Source of the DNA: Trichococcus paludicola | GTDB taxonomy: Bacteria; Bacillota; Bacilli; Lactobacillales; Aerococcaceae | Direction: 5' to 3' | NCBI RefSeq assembly: GCF_003052295.1 | Contig: NZ_QBLC01000002.1 | Span: 124,001-188,000 of the forward strand | Length of the DNA: 64,000 nucleotides | Shown here: positions 1 to 10,108 of the stretch, in pieces | How the letters are laid out: every line of letters begins with the position of its first letter | Numbering within the stretch: position 1 is the stretch's first letter | The notes under the pieces: generated by a model | The model's input: the letters and a program-made list of their open reading frames with translations, nothing else | What the model was told of the DNA's origin: nothing | The model's database searches: none | Translations under genes and position numbers: made by a program

Positions 1-2
1 CC

Positions 3-833
3 TTGCAGGACGGCATCGTCTCCAGTTCGCGGGTACTGAGCGTATTGGATAATGCCGAGTTGGCGCCAAGCCAACCTGGGGATTCGGAATTGGAAATTGC
101 GCAGGGAAGGATCGAATTCAAAGATGTTTCCTTCTCCTATGACGGGAAGCAGGATGTGCTCAAAAACATCAGCTTCACCGCCAATCCAGGCGAAACGGTC
201 GCGCTGGTGGGCCACACCGGCAGCGGAAAAAGTTCGATCATCAATGTTTTGCTGCGTTTTTATGAGTTCGAGAAAGGCGACATCCTGATTGACGGAAAAT
301 CTATCAAGACGTACCCGATCGAGGAGATCCGCTCAAAAATAGGCTTGGTCCTGCAGGATTCGTTCCTGTTCTACGGGGACATTTCGCATAACATCCGTTT
401 AATGAACAAGGATTATACCGACCGCGATATCGAAGGCGCGGCTGCCTTTGTGCATGCCGATTCATTCATCGCGTCGCTGCCTGGAGGCTATCATGCAAAA
501 GTGATCGAGCGCGGAGCCAGTTATTCGAGTGGTGAGAGACAATTGATTTCGTTCGCCCGAACGATTTTGCGTGATCCGAAAGTGCTCATCCTTGACGAGG
601 CCACGGCTAATATCGACACAGAAACAGAACTCCTGATCCAAGAAAGCATGCGGAAAATGCGTGAAGGCCGAACGACGATTGCGATTGCTCACCGTCTGTC
701 CACCATCCGCGATGCCCATCTGATCTTGGTATTGGAGAAAGGGCGCGTCATCGAACGAGGTACACACGAAGAACTGATCTCCAAACAGGGTACCTATTAT
801 GACATGTACATGCTGCAGTCGATGAACGACTGA
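3..833 (+). CDS. ABC exporter half-transporter, C-terminal ATPase part (partial)
   Basis: This is the 3' end of a gene that enters from the left edge; the TTG at position 3 is not the true start. The visible 276 residues are the nucleotide-binding domain of a fused membrane-ATPase exporter. Walker A is GHTGSGKSS near residue 70, Walker B is VLILDEATANID near residue 195, the switch His is in IAIAHRLST, and the ABC signature is degenerate (YSSGERQ instead of LSGGQ). Degenerate signatures are known from one subunit of heterodimeric multidrug exporters (YheH/YfiC, LmrCD type), so the partner gene is probably just upstream, outside the window. The substrate cannot be told. The gene ends before a strong bidirectional terminator. 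Confidence 0.9.
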   Translation: MQDGIVSSSRVLSVLDNAELAPSQPGDSELEIAQGRIEFKDVSFSYDGKQDVLKNISFTANPGETVALVGHTGSGKSSIINVLLRFYEFEKGDILIDGKSIKTYPIEEIRSKIGLVLQDSFLFYGDISHNIRLMNKDYTDRDIEGAAAFVHADSFIASLPGGYHAKVIERGASYSSGERQLISFARTILRDPKVLILDEATANIDTETELLIQESMRKMREGRTTIAIAHRLSTIRDAHLILVLEKGRVIERGTHEELISKQGTYYDMYMLQSMND

Positions 834-854
834 CCGCTTGTTGAACAGCAATTC

Positions 855-898
855 AAAAAAACAGCGCCGGAAAAAAATTTTCCGGCGCTGTTTTTTTT
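855..898. terminator. Bidirectional intrinsic terminator
   Basis: A 13-bp perfect stem (862-874 with 878-890, CAGCGCCGGAAAA) is flanked by an A-run on the left and eight T on the right. It can stop both the ABC exporter from the left and the convergent acyltransferase gene from the right. Confidence 0.92.
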
Positions 899-944
899 GG
901 TTGTTTTCGAGATGATGAAGACCCGGTAACGGACATCAGGTTTT

Positions 945-1562
945 TTATTTTGAGATGTAGACGAAATTCGGATCGATTTCCTGATCCAATTGGCGGAAGG
1001 TTGTTCCGAGCAGTTCGTCATAGGCAGCCAGTTCGTCTCTGGAGATGCGTTTCTCATTCGGCAGATAGATGGGCTTGCCGAAGCGGACCGTCGCTTTTTT
1101 GCGCTTCAGAAGATCCTTGAGTGTGAGTGGACCTTGATAGACTACTGGAAGGATCGGAACGTTGGCCAGCTTGGCGATGGAAGAAGTGCCGCCTTTGATT
1201 TCTGCGGAATGCCTCGACCCGGTCGGGAAGATCAACAGATTGGTTTTGCCTTCCTTCAGGATCGAAACAGGTTGCTTCAGGGCGCTCGGGCCCGGATTTT
1301 CACGATTGACAGGGAAAGCGTTCATGTGAGTCAGCAGCCAGTTCATGAATTTCCCCTTGAACAGTTCTTGCTTCGCCATTGATGAAAATGCGTGCGGATA
1401 CACGCCAAACGAAATGAAAATGGGATCCAACAGACTTCTGTGCGGAGCTGCAAGGATATAGACTGTGTCTTTCGGAATGTACTCTTTGTTTTGGATTTCG
1501 GTCTTGCCGTTCAGGATACGGACCAGAAATCTGACTATGATGACGACTGTTTTAAAAAACAT
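945..1562 (-). CDS. plsC: 1-acyl-sn-glycerol-3-phosphate acyltransferase (PlsC family)
   Basis: Transfers an acyl chain to lysophosphatidic acid, making phosphatidic acid at the inner face of the membrane. At 205 residues it has the usual family length. The catalytic H-x4-D motif is HRSLLD (His41, Asp46) and the substrate-binding motif is FPTGSR (residues 112-117), a variant of the usual FPEGTR. A hydrophobic N-terminus (residues 4-17) probably anchors it. The ATG start has AAGGAG six bases upstream on the minus strand. It stands alone, convergent with the ABC exporter and divergent from the helicase gene. The exact acyl acceptor is inferred from the family only. Confidence 0.88.
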   Translation of the reverse strand: MFFKTVVIIVRFLVRILNGKTEIQNKEYIPKDTVYILAAPHRSLLDPIFISFGVYPHAFSSMAKQELFKGKFMNWLLTHMNAFPVNRENPGPSALKQPVSILKEGKTNLLIFPTGSRHSAEIKGGTSSIAKLANVPILPVVYQGPLTLKDLLKRKKATVRFGKPIYLPNEKRISRDELAAYDELLGTTFRQLDQEIDPNFVYISK

Positions 1563-1732
1563 GACAGGGCTCCTTTTGCTTTGGCATTATGCTAATCAGT
1601 ATGAGATAGTTTGTTGAATATTTCAAGTTAAATATTCAGTTCGGACCGCCATCAATGGGGAAGATGGTATATTTTTCGACGAAATTGCAGTACAATAAAG
1701 GATGGACAGCAAGAAGCAGAGGAAGTGATAGC

Positions 1733-4700
1733 GTGAAATGGAGTATGCCGGACAAGTTGATACAAGAGGGACGCGAATATGTGAATGAGGATCGCGTGCT
1801 ATCCGTGCAACCGGATTTCCACAGCCAGGTTTGGCATTGTGAGGTGCTCGGCAGTAAAATGTATCATGTCACCTTAGATGGGACAGCCAGGGAACAGGAT
1901 GTATGTCAGTGCAAGTACTGGAAAAATCATCAGTATTGCAAGCATACGATCGCTGTTGAATTGTATCTGAAGGAGAAATGCGGTACCCGTATTCTGACGG
2001 AAAGCAGCGCAGAACAGTTTCAGGTCGATGCAGAAACTGCCGGTCAAGAATTTGTGAACGATTTGACGCAGATTTTCTTCCAAGAAAACAAAGGCGCCCA
2101 GAGCCTGAACACCCAAGCAGATTTTTTAGTGCAGTATACGCTGCAAGTTCTGCGCATGAAACCCAACAGTCTGATGCAAAACACTGGTGAGCATGTATTG
2201 GCTCTTTCCTTGCGTGCAGGGGTCGATAAACCTTACATGGTCACCAATATCGAACAATTTACGGAACAATTCATCAAACAAGAAAAATGGGAATACCGTC
2301 TCGGCGATGGGATCGATTTCCGGACAGTGAAGATACAGGAAATGGACCAGCCCATCATCTACCGGTTGCATAAACTGCTGGAGGAGCAACCCGCTGCATT
2401 GAACAAGCAATTGCTGAATGTTACGGCCAGAAAATTGGATTCCTACCTGATCCTTCCGCCGAGTTCAGCGCACTCCATTCTGGAGGATTTGATCCAAACT
2501 GGCAGGGTCGAATGGATTGCCGGCGAACAAACGTATCCGGATGTGCAAATCAGTCCCGAAAAACCCGGCTATCAATTCCTTTTGGGGAAAAAAGGCAAGG
2601 GAATAGAACTTCGCATCCAGTGCGACAACATCATCCATCTGTTGGATTACGACTGGTTGATCGAGGGCAACAAAGTCCATCCGCTCAGTGTGCAGCAACA
2701 TAAACTGTTGGGGTACCTCTCGTTCTTTGAAAAACGTTTTGAAGACTCAAATGTGATCGGAATCGAAGAACCAGATGTATCGGATTTGCTGACCTATGTT
2801 ATTCCCTTGCTGAAACAGATTGGAACGGTGCACTTCAGTGAAGAACTGGAGCGCAACATCGTTGATGAGCCGCTGACCGTCTCCATCCATTTCCGAGGTC
2901 CGGCCAAGCGCATAAAAGGTGAAATTTTCTTCAAATACGGGGAAACGGTCTTCCGTCAGAACCGTGCTTCGAAAACGGAGTCCCAATTCCTGATCAGGGA
3001 TACGATAGGTGAAGAGCGGATCCTGCAGGTGTTGGGAAATCTGGATTTCAACATAATCGAAAACCAAATAGCCTTCCTGGCTTCGAAGGATGTTGATCTA
3101 TTCAGCTTTCTTTACAGGAAAATACCTGTTTTGCGCCGTTATGCCGAGGTCGAATTAAGTCCGGATCTGCAGAATCTGATAGTGGAAAATACTGAAGTTT
3201 CAACATCGGTTCAACGCAGGACAAGGGATTCTTTTTTGGATATCCGGTTTGATGTCGGTGGCATTTCGGAAAATGAGATCGACAGATTATTGAATAGCCT
3301 CAAAAAAAATGACGCTTATTACAAGACGGAAGACGGTCGCATCTTATCTTTGGAGACGGAAACAATGAAAGAGATGAATCGTTTCCTTTCATTGATCAAA
3401 GATGAGTCTCAGCTCCATGATGGAACAATATCCATGCCGATGATCAAGAGCATGACACTCGAAAAAGAAATCAATGATCTGAACCCTGAAGTCGGCAGCC
3501 AAGATTTCCTTAACGAACTGTATCATTTCATCAAGCACCCGAATGAGTTTCCGGCTGAATTGCCAAAAACGTTGCAAGCGGATTTGCGTCCGTATCAAGT
3601 GACCGGCTTCAAATGGCTGAAATTTCTCGCCAACTACGGCTTAGGCGGTATTTTGGCTGATGAAATGGGACTCGGCAAAACGCTCCAGTTGATCACCTTC
3701 TTGCTCAGCGAAGTAGAGGAAGGTAAAAATGATGCCAAACCCGCTTTGGTGATTGCGCCGGCTTCACTGATCTACAACTGGAAGTACGAATTCCAAAAAT
3801 TTGCGCCCCAGCTTCAGATAAGTGTCATCAGCGGCGTGAAGAAGGAGCGAGAAGAGCAGTTGTCTCAATTGCCCGAGAACGGCATTGCGATAACCTCTTA
3901 TCAAAGTTTCCGGCAGGATATCGAATCTTATCAAAAGTGTGATTTCTATGCGATGATCCTGGACGAATCCCAGTATGTCAATAACTACAATACGAAGACG
4001 TTCCGTGCCATAGCGAAGATGAATGCCCGGGTCAATATTGCGTTGAGCGGCACGCCGATCGAGAACAGCGTGACGGAATTCTGGGCGATTTTCCAATTGA
4101 TTTTGCCGGGATTGTTCCCGAAATTACAAGAATTCAAAAAAATGTCGCTCGAAGATATTTCGAAAACAGCCAAACCCTTCATGTTGCGTAGGCTGAAGGC
4201 GGATGTTCTGGGTGATCTCCCGGAAAAATCCGAAGCCGATCTGTATAGCAGTCTCAATCGCGAACAGAAAATCATGTATTTGGCTTATCTCCAACAATTG
4301 CAGGAAAAGGTATCTGATTATGACAGTGAAGATTTCCAACGGAACCGAATGGAGATTTTGGCCGGGCTGACCCGTCTGCGTCAAATCTGTTGCGATCCCC
4401 GTTTGGTGGATGCAGCCTATGAAGGCGGCTCGGGGAAATTGGAGCAACTGGTCGAAATATTGAAAAATGCTCAAGAGAACAACCAGCATGTTTTGGTGTT
4501 TTCACAATTCACATCCATGTTGAAGTTGATCGAAGCAGAGTTGGTCAAGCAAAATTTAAGCCATCTCTATCTCAGCGGAAAAACCCCTCCAGCCGAAAGG
4601 ATTACGTTGGTCAACCAGTTCAACGAAGGCCACACGGATGTATTTTTGATTTCACTGAAAGCGGGCGGCACCGGGTTGAACCTGACCGGCGCAGACACCG

Positions 4701-4969
4701 TCATCCTCTTCGATTTATGGTGGAACCCGGCAGTAGAAGAGCAAGCCGCCGGGCGAGCACACCGCATCGGCCAAAAGAAAAACGTGCAGGTGTACCGTTT
4801 CATCGCTGAGGGAACCATCGAAGAGAAAATCAATCAGCTGCAGCAGGACAAAAAGATGCTCTTTGATCAGTTGATCGTATCCGAAGGGGAAGAGGCGCTC
4901 AGCCGACAACGGTTGACGAACGATGACATCAAGCAGATTTTGGGGATTCAATCCGAGAATAACCAGTGA
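1733..4969 (+). CDS. SWIM zinc-finger SNF2-family helicase
   Basis: A large DNA-translocating ATPase of the bacterial SNF2 (RapA-like superfamily 2) group, about 1078 residues. An N-terminal SWIM zinc finger (C-x-C...C-x-H, Cys58, Cys60, Cys69, His71) is followed by a long bacterial SNF2-associated region. The C-terminal third is the helicase core: DEMGLGKTLQ (Walker A), ILDESQ (motif II), LSGTPIEN (motif III), and AGRAHRIGQKK (motif VI). Motif II reads DESQ where DEAH or DEAQ is commoner. The frame is open from an ATG at 1655, but that codon has no ribosome binding site; GTG at 1733 follows AGAGGAAG and lies downstream of a TACAAT box at 1691, so 1733 is preferred. Its biological role is not known; the family is linked to transcription recycling or repair. 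Confidence 0.88.
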   Translation: MKWSMPDKLIQEGREYVNEDRVLSVQPDFHSQVWHCEVLGSKMYHVTLDGTAREQDVCQCKYWKNHQYCKHTIAVELYLKEKCGTRILTESSAEQFQVDAETAGQEFVNDLTQIFFQENKGAQSLNTQADFLVQYTLQVLRMKPNSLMQNTGEHVLALSLRAGVDKPYMVTNIEQFTEQFIKQEKWEYRLGDGIDFRTVKIQEMDQPIIYRLHKLLEEQPAALNKQLLNVTARKLDSYLILPPSSAHSILEDLIQTGRVEWIAGEQTYPDVQISPEKPGYQFLLGKKGKGIELRIQCDNIIHLLDYDWLIEGNKVHPLSVQQHKLLGYLSFFEKRFEDSNVIGIEEPDVSDLLTYVIPLLKQIGTVHFSEELERNIVDEPLTVSIHFRGPAKRIKGEIFFKYGETVFRQNRASKTESQFLIRDTIGEERILQVLGNLDFNIIENQIAFLASKDVDLFSFLYRKIPVLRRYAEVELSPDLQNLIVENTEVSTSVQRRTRDSFLDIRFDVGGISENEIDRLLNSLKKNDAYYKTEDGRILSLETETMKEMNRFLSLIKDESQLHDGTISMPMIKSMTLEKEINDLNPEVGSQDFLNELYHFIKHPNEFPAELPKTLQADLRPYQVTGFKWLKFLANYGLGGILADEMGLGKTLQLITFLLSEVEEGKNDAKPALVIAPASLIYNWKYEFQKFAPQLQISVISGVKKEREEQLSQLPENGIAITSYQSFRQDIESYQKCDFYAMILDESQYVNNYNTKTFRAIAKMNARVNIALSGTPIENSVTEFWAIFQLILPGLFPKLQEFKKMSLEDISKTAKPFMLRRLKADVLGDLPEKSEADLYSSLNREQKIMYLAYLQQLQEKVSDYDSEDFQRNRMEILAGLTRLRQICCDPRLVDAAYEGGSGKLEQLVEILKNAQENNQHVLVFSQFTSMLKLIEAELVKQNLSHLYLSGKTPPAERITLVNQFNEGHTDVFLISLKAGGTGLNLTGADTVILFDLWWNPAVEEQAAGRAHRIGQKKNVQVYRFIAEGTIEEKINQLQQDKKMLFDQLIVSEGEEALSRQRLTNDDIKQILGIQSENNQ

Positions 4970-5004
4970 TGAGGCTGTTTGATATCCATTTCCAGAAAAA
5001 ACAC

Positions 5005-5033
5005 TTGCTTCTTTCAGTATAATTGGATATAAT
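5005..5033 (+). promoter_or_regulatory. Sigma-A-type promoter of rpsB
   Basis: TTGCTT (5005-5010), 17-base spacer, and perfect TATAAT (5028-5033). It leaves a leader of about 120 nt before rpsB, long enough for an autoregulatory RNA structure of the kind found ahead of many ribosomal protein genes; no known leader family was recognised in it. Confidence 0.75.
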
Positions 5034-5159
5034 TATCAACGGTGCAAAACCACATTTCACACCTTGATCGATACGGCAGACGTTGCTTATCGGAAGATGA
5101 GTTTCTGCTGTAGAAGAAATCGGGGGAGGAAAATAAAAACAAACTTGGAGGAAACAAAC

Positions 5160-5945
5160 ATGGCAGTAATTTCAATGAAACAATTATTGGAAGCAGGCGT
5201 ACACTTCGGTCACCAGACTCGTCGTTGGAACCCAAAAATGAAGAGATACATCTTTACAGAAAGAAACGGTATCTACATCATCGACTTGCAAAAAACTGTA
5301 AAATTAGTCGACGAAGCATACAAATATATGCTTAACGTTGCTGAAGAAGGCGGCGTAGCTTTATTCGTAGGGACTAAAAAACAAGCGCAAGATTCAATCA
5401 AAGACGAAGCGATCCGTTCAGGTCAATTCTTCGTAAATCACCGTTGGTTAGGTGGTACTTTGACTAACTGGGATACTATCCAAAAACGTATCAAACGTTT
5501 GAAATCAATCGAAGCTATGTCTGAAGACGGCACTTTCGAACTACTTCCTAAAAAAGAAGTTTCTATCTTGAAAAAAGAACAAGAACGTTTGGAAAAATTC
5601 TTAGGCGGTATCAAAGATATGCCTAGAATCCCGGATGTAATGTTCATCGTTGACCCAAGAAAAGAAAGAATCGCTGTTCAAGAAGCTCACAAATTGAACA
5701 TTCCTATCGTCGCTATGGTTGACACAAACTGTGATCCAGATGAGATCGACGTAGTAATCCCTTCAAATGATGATGCTATCCGCGCAGTTAAATTGATCAC
5801 TGCTAAAATGGCTGATGCTTTCATCGAAGGCAACCAAGGAAAAGATCAAGTTGAAATTTCTGTTGAAGAAACTTTTGCAGCTGAAGCTGACGAAGCAACT
5901 TCATTAGAAGAAATCGTTGAAGTTGTAGAAGGCAACAACGAATAA
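5160..5945 (+). CDS. rpsB: 30S ribosomal protein S2
   Basis: Structural protein of the small ribosomal subunit, needed for S1 binding and subunit assembly. 261 residues, normal length. It carries the S2 signature with [15 protein letters not shown] near the N-terminus, the [14 protein letters not shown] block, and [14 protein letters not shown] in the C-terminal half. The reading frame is open from 5064, but the ATG at 5160 follows TTGGAGGAAAC and matches the family start. Codon choice is strongly biased to A/T-ending high-expression codons compared with the flanking genes. It is followed by tsf, as in nearly all bacteria, with a terminator-like hairpin between them. Confidence 0.98.
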   Translation: MAVISMKQLLEAGVHFGHQTRRWNPKMKRYIFTERNGIYIIDLQKTVKLVDEAYKYMLNVAEEGGVALFVGTKKQAQDSIKDEAIRSGQFFVNHRWLGGTLTNWDTIQKRIKRLKSIEAMSEDGTFELLPKKEVSILKKEQERLEKFLGGIKDMPRIPDVMFIVDPRKERIAVQEAHKLNIPIVAMVDTNCDPDEIDVVIPSNDDAIRAVKLITAKMADAFIEGNQGKDQVEISVEETFAAEADEATSLEEIVEVVEGNNE

Positions 5946-5971
5946 TATTTCCTATTTAGTTTGAAGTAACG

Positions 5972-6050
5972 AGCTGTCTCAGAAAAGAAGAAAGATATAG
6001 CCAATTTGGCAGCCGACATCTTTTCTATTCTCTTTGGGACAGCTTTTTTT
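5972..6050 (+). terminator. Terminator or attenuator between rpsB and tsf
   Basis: AGCTGTCTCAGAAAAGA pairs with the later TCTTTGGGACAGCT, and internal AAAGAT pairs with ATCTTT, giving a long imperfect stem followed by eight T. No clear new promoter is seen before tsf, so it probably lets a fraction of transcripts through and sets the S2 to EF-Ts ratio. Confidence 0.75.
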
Positions 6051-6081
6051 ATGAAAAAGAATATTCAGGAGGAATCATAGA

Positions 6082-6963
6082 ATGGCACAAGTAACAGCTA
6101 AAATGGTTAAAGAATTACGCGACATGACAGGCGTAGGCATGATGGATGCTAAAAGAGCTCTAGTAGAAGTCGATGGCGACATGGACAAAGCGGTTGACTA
6201 CTTAAGAGAAAACGGTATGGCTAAAGCAGCTAAAAAAGCTGACCGTATCGCTGCTGAAGGACTTGCAAACGTATTTGTTGACGGAAATACAGCCGTAATC
6301 GCTGAAATCAATGCAGAAACTGATTTTGTTGCGAAAAACGACAAATTCCAAAACTTGGTAGCTGACATTACAGCAATCATCGCTAAAAACAAACCAGAAA
6401 CTGTGGAAGCTGCTTTAGCAATCGAAACTGCTGAAGGTACATTAAACGATGTTATCTTGAGCGCTACTACAATAATCGGCGAAAAAATTACTTTGCGTCG
6501 CTTTACTATCGTTGAAAAAACGGATGCTGATGCTTTCGGTGCATACTTACACCAAGGCGGACGTATTGCTGTATTGACATTATTGGAAGGATCTGCTGAT
6601 GCGGATGCTGCTAAAGACATCTCTATGCACATCGCTGCCATCAATCCTAAATATGTTTCGCGCGACGAAGTTTCTCCAGAAGAACTTGAACATGAAAAGA
6701 AAGTTCTGACTGAACAAGCATTGAACGAAGGTAAACCAGCCAATATCGTTGAAAAAATGATCGTAGGCCGTTTGAACAAGTTCTTGAGCGAAATTTCATT
6801 GAACGATCAACCTTTTGTTAAAGATCCAGATCAAACAGTTGGACAATTTGCTGCTTCTAAAGGCGGCGCTGTTAAATCATTCGTTCGCTACGCTGTAGGC
6901 GAAGGTATCGAAAAACGCTCTGTGGACTTTGCAGAAGAAGTAATGAGCCAAGTTAAAAAATAA
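6082..6963 (+). CDS. tsf: Translation elongation factor Ts
   Basis: Guanine nucleotide exchange factor that reloads EF-Tu with GTP. 293 residues, typical. The N-terminal UBA-like module ([19 protein letters not shown]) and the EF-Ts signature [13 protein letters not shown] (residues 74-86) are both clear; two further dimerisation-like domains follow. ATG at 6082 has AGGAGGAA nine bases upstream. Codon usage is of the highly expressed type, like rpsB. It sits in the universal rpsB-tsf-pyrH-frr order. Confidence 0.98.
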   Translation: MAQVTAKMVKELRDMTGVGMMDAKRALVEVDGDMDKAVDYLRENGMAKAAKKADRIAAEGLANVFVDGNTAVIAEINAETDFVAKNDKFQNLVADITAIIAKNKPETVEAALAIETAEGTLNDVILSATTIIGEKITLRRFTIVEKTDADAFGAYLHQGGRIAVLTLLEGSADADAAKDISMHIAAINPKYVSRDEVSPEELEHEKKVLTEQALNEGKPANIVEKMIVGRLNKFLSEISLNDQPFVKDPDQTVGQFAASKGGAVKSFVRYAVGEGIEKRSVDFAEEVMSQVKK

Positions 6964-6966
6964 TGA

Positions 6967-7773
<807 letters not shown>

Positions 7774-7775
7774 TC

Positions 7776-8333
7776 ATGGTTAAAGAAATCCTGGATAATG
7801 CGACCGACAGAATGAAAAAAACAGAAGCTGCATTGATCCGCGAACTTGGCTCGATTCGGGCAGGCCGCGCGAATGCTAGTCTATTGGATCGCATCGAAGT
7901 GGAATACTACGGAACGAACACGCCGGTGAATCAATTGGCTTCCATCACGATTCCTGAAGGACGCATGTTGCTGGTGACACCTTACGATAAATCCAGTATC
8001 GGTGATATCGAACGCGCGATTTACCAAAGTGACCTTGGCATCAACCCAGCCAATGACGGGAGTGTCATCCGTTTGGTGATCCCGGCACTGACTTCAGAGC
8101 GACGCAAAGAGTTGGCAAAAACCGTCGGCAAAGAAAACGAAGCGGCTAAGGTCTCTATCCGTAATATTCGCCGCGATGCCATCGAAGCGTTGAAAAAAGC
8201 AGAAAAGAACAAAGAAATCACAGAAGATGAGTTGCGCACCTATGAAAAGAAAGTGCAAGAGTTGACCGATAAATCTTCCAAAGAAATCGACAAAATAACA
8301 GCGGACAAAGAAAAAGAAATTTTGGACGTTTAA
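7776..8333 (+). CDS. frr: Ribosome recycling factor
   Basis: Splits the post-termination ribosome together with EF-G. 185 residues, the standard length, largely the three-helix bundle plus small beta domain. Signature stretches are [24 protein letters not shown] near the N-terminus and [12 protein letters not shown] in the C-terminal helices. Its ribosome binding site (AGGGGGAAA) lies inside the 3' end of pyrH. A strong terminator follows. Confidence 0.97.
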   Translation: MVKEILDNATDRMKKTEAALIRELGSIRAGRANASLLDRIEVEYYGTNTPVNQLASITIPEGRMLLVTPYDKSSIGDIERAIYQSDLGINPANDGSVIRLVIPALTSERRKELAKTVGKENEAAKVSIRNIRRDAIEALKKAEKNKEITEDELRTYEKKVQELTDKSSKEIDKITADKEKEILDV

Positions 8334-8353
8334 AATTTCATCCGTTGAAAAAG

Positions 8354-8399
8354 AGCCAGGGCACAAATCATTTCGAATGATTTGTGCCCTGGCTTTTTT
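8354..8399 (+). terminator. Intrinsic terminator after frr
   Basis: An 18-bp perfect stem (8354-8371 with 8377-8394), loop TTCGA, then a T-run. It ends the tsf-pyrH-frr transcript. Confidence 0.95.
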
Positions 8400-8505
8400 A
8401 AATCAGCCCTCCTACTTAAAAATTTTATAATTTCCTGTTAATCATAGGAATTCAGGCGGGTTTTTGTTAAAATATAGAGAGTTATGAAAAAGTGAGGGAT
8501 AAAGC

Positions 8506-9267
8506 ATGGCTCTATTCAAGAGTGAGAATCCAAAAACAGAATTGCCGTTCGATGAAAACGGCAGCGTTCCAGCCCATATCGCCATCATCATGGACGGAAA
8601 TGGCCGTTGGGCAAAGAAAAAATTGATGCCGCGTGTCTATGGACATAAAGAGGGCATGAACACCGTGAAAAGGATAGCCATAGAAGCAAGCCGCCTTGAT
8701 GTAAAAGTGTTGACGCTCTATGCCTTTTCAACAGAAAACTGGAAACGTCCGACTGATGAAGTCAATTTTTTAATGGGTTTGCCCATCGATTTTTTTGATG
8801 TGTTCATGCCGGAATTGATGCAGAACAACATCAAAGTGACGACCATCGGCTGGATCGATCAACTGCCCGAAAAGACACTGAAAGTCGTGCAAAATGCGAT
8901 TGAAAAAACGAAAGACAATACCGGCTTGATTCTGAATTTCGCATTGAATTACGGTTCCAGGGCTGAAATCCTCCAAGCGACGAAAATGATTGCGGGTGAT
9001 GTCGCATCGGGAAAGCTTTCGGCAGACGAAATCACCGATGAAATATTCGCCGGATACCTATTCACGAGCGGGCTTGGTGAATGGCAGGATCCCGATTTGC
9101 TGATCCGCACCAGTGGGGAAATCCGGTTAAGCAACTTTTTGCTCTGGCAGGCTGCGTACAGTGAAATGTACTTCACGGAAGAATTTTGGCCTGATTTTTC
9201 AACAGCCAGCTTGCGGGCTGCGCTAGCAGAATATCAGCATCGCAATCGCCGCTTCGGCGGCATATAG
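8506..9267 (+). CDS. uppS: Undecaprenyl diphosphate synthase (isoprenyl transferase)
   Basis: Condenses isopentenyl diphosphate onto farnesyl diphosphate in cis to make the C55 carrier for peptidoglycan and teichoic acid. 253 residues. Catalytic Asp30 lies in IIMDGNGRWA; the TLYAFSTENW motif and the C-terminal LIRTSGE...NFLLWQ...SEMYF block are intact. ATG at 8506 follows GTGAGGGAT. First gene of the envelope cluster uppS-cdsA-rseP, with a new transcription unit after the frr terminator. Confidence 0.97.
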   Translation: MALFKSENPKTELPFDENGSVPAHIAIIMDGNGRWAKKKLMPRVYGHKEGMNTVKRIAIEASRLDVKVLTLYAFSTENWKRPTDEVNFLMGLPIDFFDVFMPELMQNNIKVTTIGWIDQLPEKTLKVVQNAIEKTKDNTGLILNFALNYGSRAEILQATKMIAGDVASGKLSADEITDEIFAGYLFTSGLGEWQDPDLLIRTSGEIRLSNFLLWQAAYSEMYFTEEFWPDFSTASLRAALAEYQHRNRRFGGI

Positions 9268-9277
9268 GGAGGATACC

Positions 9278-10072
9278 ATGAAGGAAAGAGTAATCACAGG
9301 CATAGTGGCTGCCGCCGTTTTTATCCCATTTTTATGGGTTGGAGGACTGGCGTTGCAACTGCTTATGACAGCAATAGGATTGATAGCTGTCCAAGAATTA
9401 CTGAAGATGAAAAAGCTGACCATTTTCAGCGTGGAGGGAATCATCACCGCTTTGGCGACCGTCCTTTTGATGTTGCCGGAATCCTACTTGCATTTCATCC
9501 CAGACGGCATCGATGCGATGCTTTTGATTTATTTGGAAGCATTGATCCTGTTCGTATTCACAGTGTTCTCAAGAAATGATTTCACCTTCGACGATGCAGC
9601 TGCTTCCGTTCTGACTTCCTTATATGTCGGGAGAGGATTCTATTACTTTATGCAGACAAGGGATATCGGATTTTGGATGGTGCTTTTAGTGCTGTTCATC
9701 ATCTGGGGAACGGATATCGGCGCTTATATGATCGGAAGAAAAATTGGCAAGAACAAATTGGCACCGGCAATCAGCCCCAATAAAACGATCGAAGGCTCAG
9801 TCGGCGGATCGATCGCGGCAGTGCTGATCGCCATCGTGTTTTTCCACTACTACAATCCGTTGGGTTTATCGATGGGCCTCCAGATTATGTTGGCAGTCCT
9901 GCTTTCGGTCTGCGGGCAGATGGGTGATTTGGTCGAATCGGCATTCAAGCGCCACTTTGGCGTCAAGGATGCCGGGAAGATATTGCCCGGACATGGCGGT
10001 ATGCTCGATCGTTTTGACAGCACTCTTTTTGTGATGCCTGTGTTCCATATTTTTCTGCATTTCATATTTTAA
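9278..10072 (+). CDS. cdsA: Phosphatidate cytidylyltransferase (CDP-diglyceride synthase)
   Basis: Makes CDP-diacylglycerol from phosphatidic acid and CTP, the branch point for phospholipids. 264 residues with about eight membrane segments. The family signature lies at the C-terminus: SPNKTIEGSVGG, then GDLVESAFKRHFGVKD and LPGHGGMLDRFDS. ATG at 9278 has GGGAGG seven bases upstream. dxr (deoxyxylulose pathway), which follows cdsA in many Firmicutes, is not present here; the next gene is rseP. Confidence 0.96.
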   Translation: MKERVITGIVAAAVFIPFLWVGGLALQLLMTAIGLIAVQELLKMKKLTIFSVEGIITALATVLLMLPESYLHFIPDGIDAMLLIYLEALILFVFTVFSRNDFTFDDAAASVLTSLYVGRGFYYFMQTRDIGFWMVLLVLFIIWGTDIGAYMIGRKIGKNKLAPAISPNKTIEGSVGGSIAAVLIAIVFFHYYNPLGLSMGLQIMLAVLLSVCGQMGDLVESAFKRHFGVKDAGKILPGHGGMLDRFDSTLFVMPVFHIFLHFIF

Positions 10073-10108
10073 GAACGGGAAGTCAAGATACAGAAAGGGA
10101 GGGATTAC

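Noticed and set aside
6198-6779. A 193-codon minus-strand open frame inside tsf
   Set aside because: It is an antisense shadow favoured by the codon bias of tsf; no domain or start signal.
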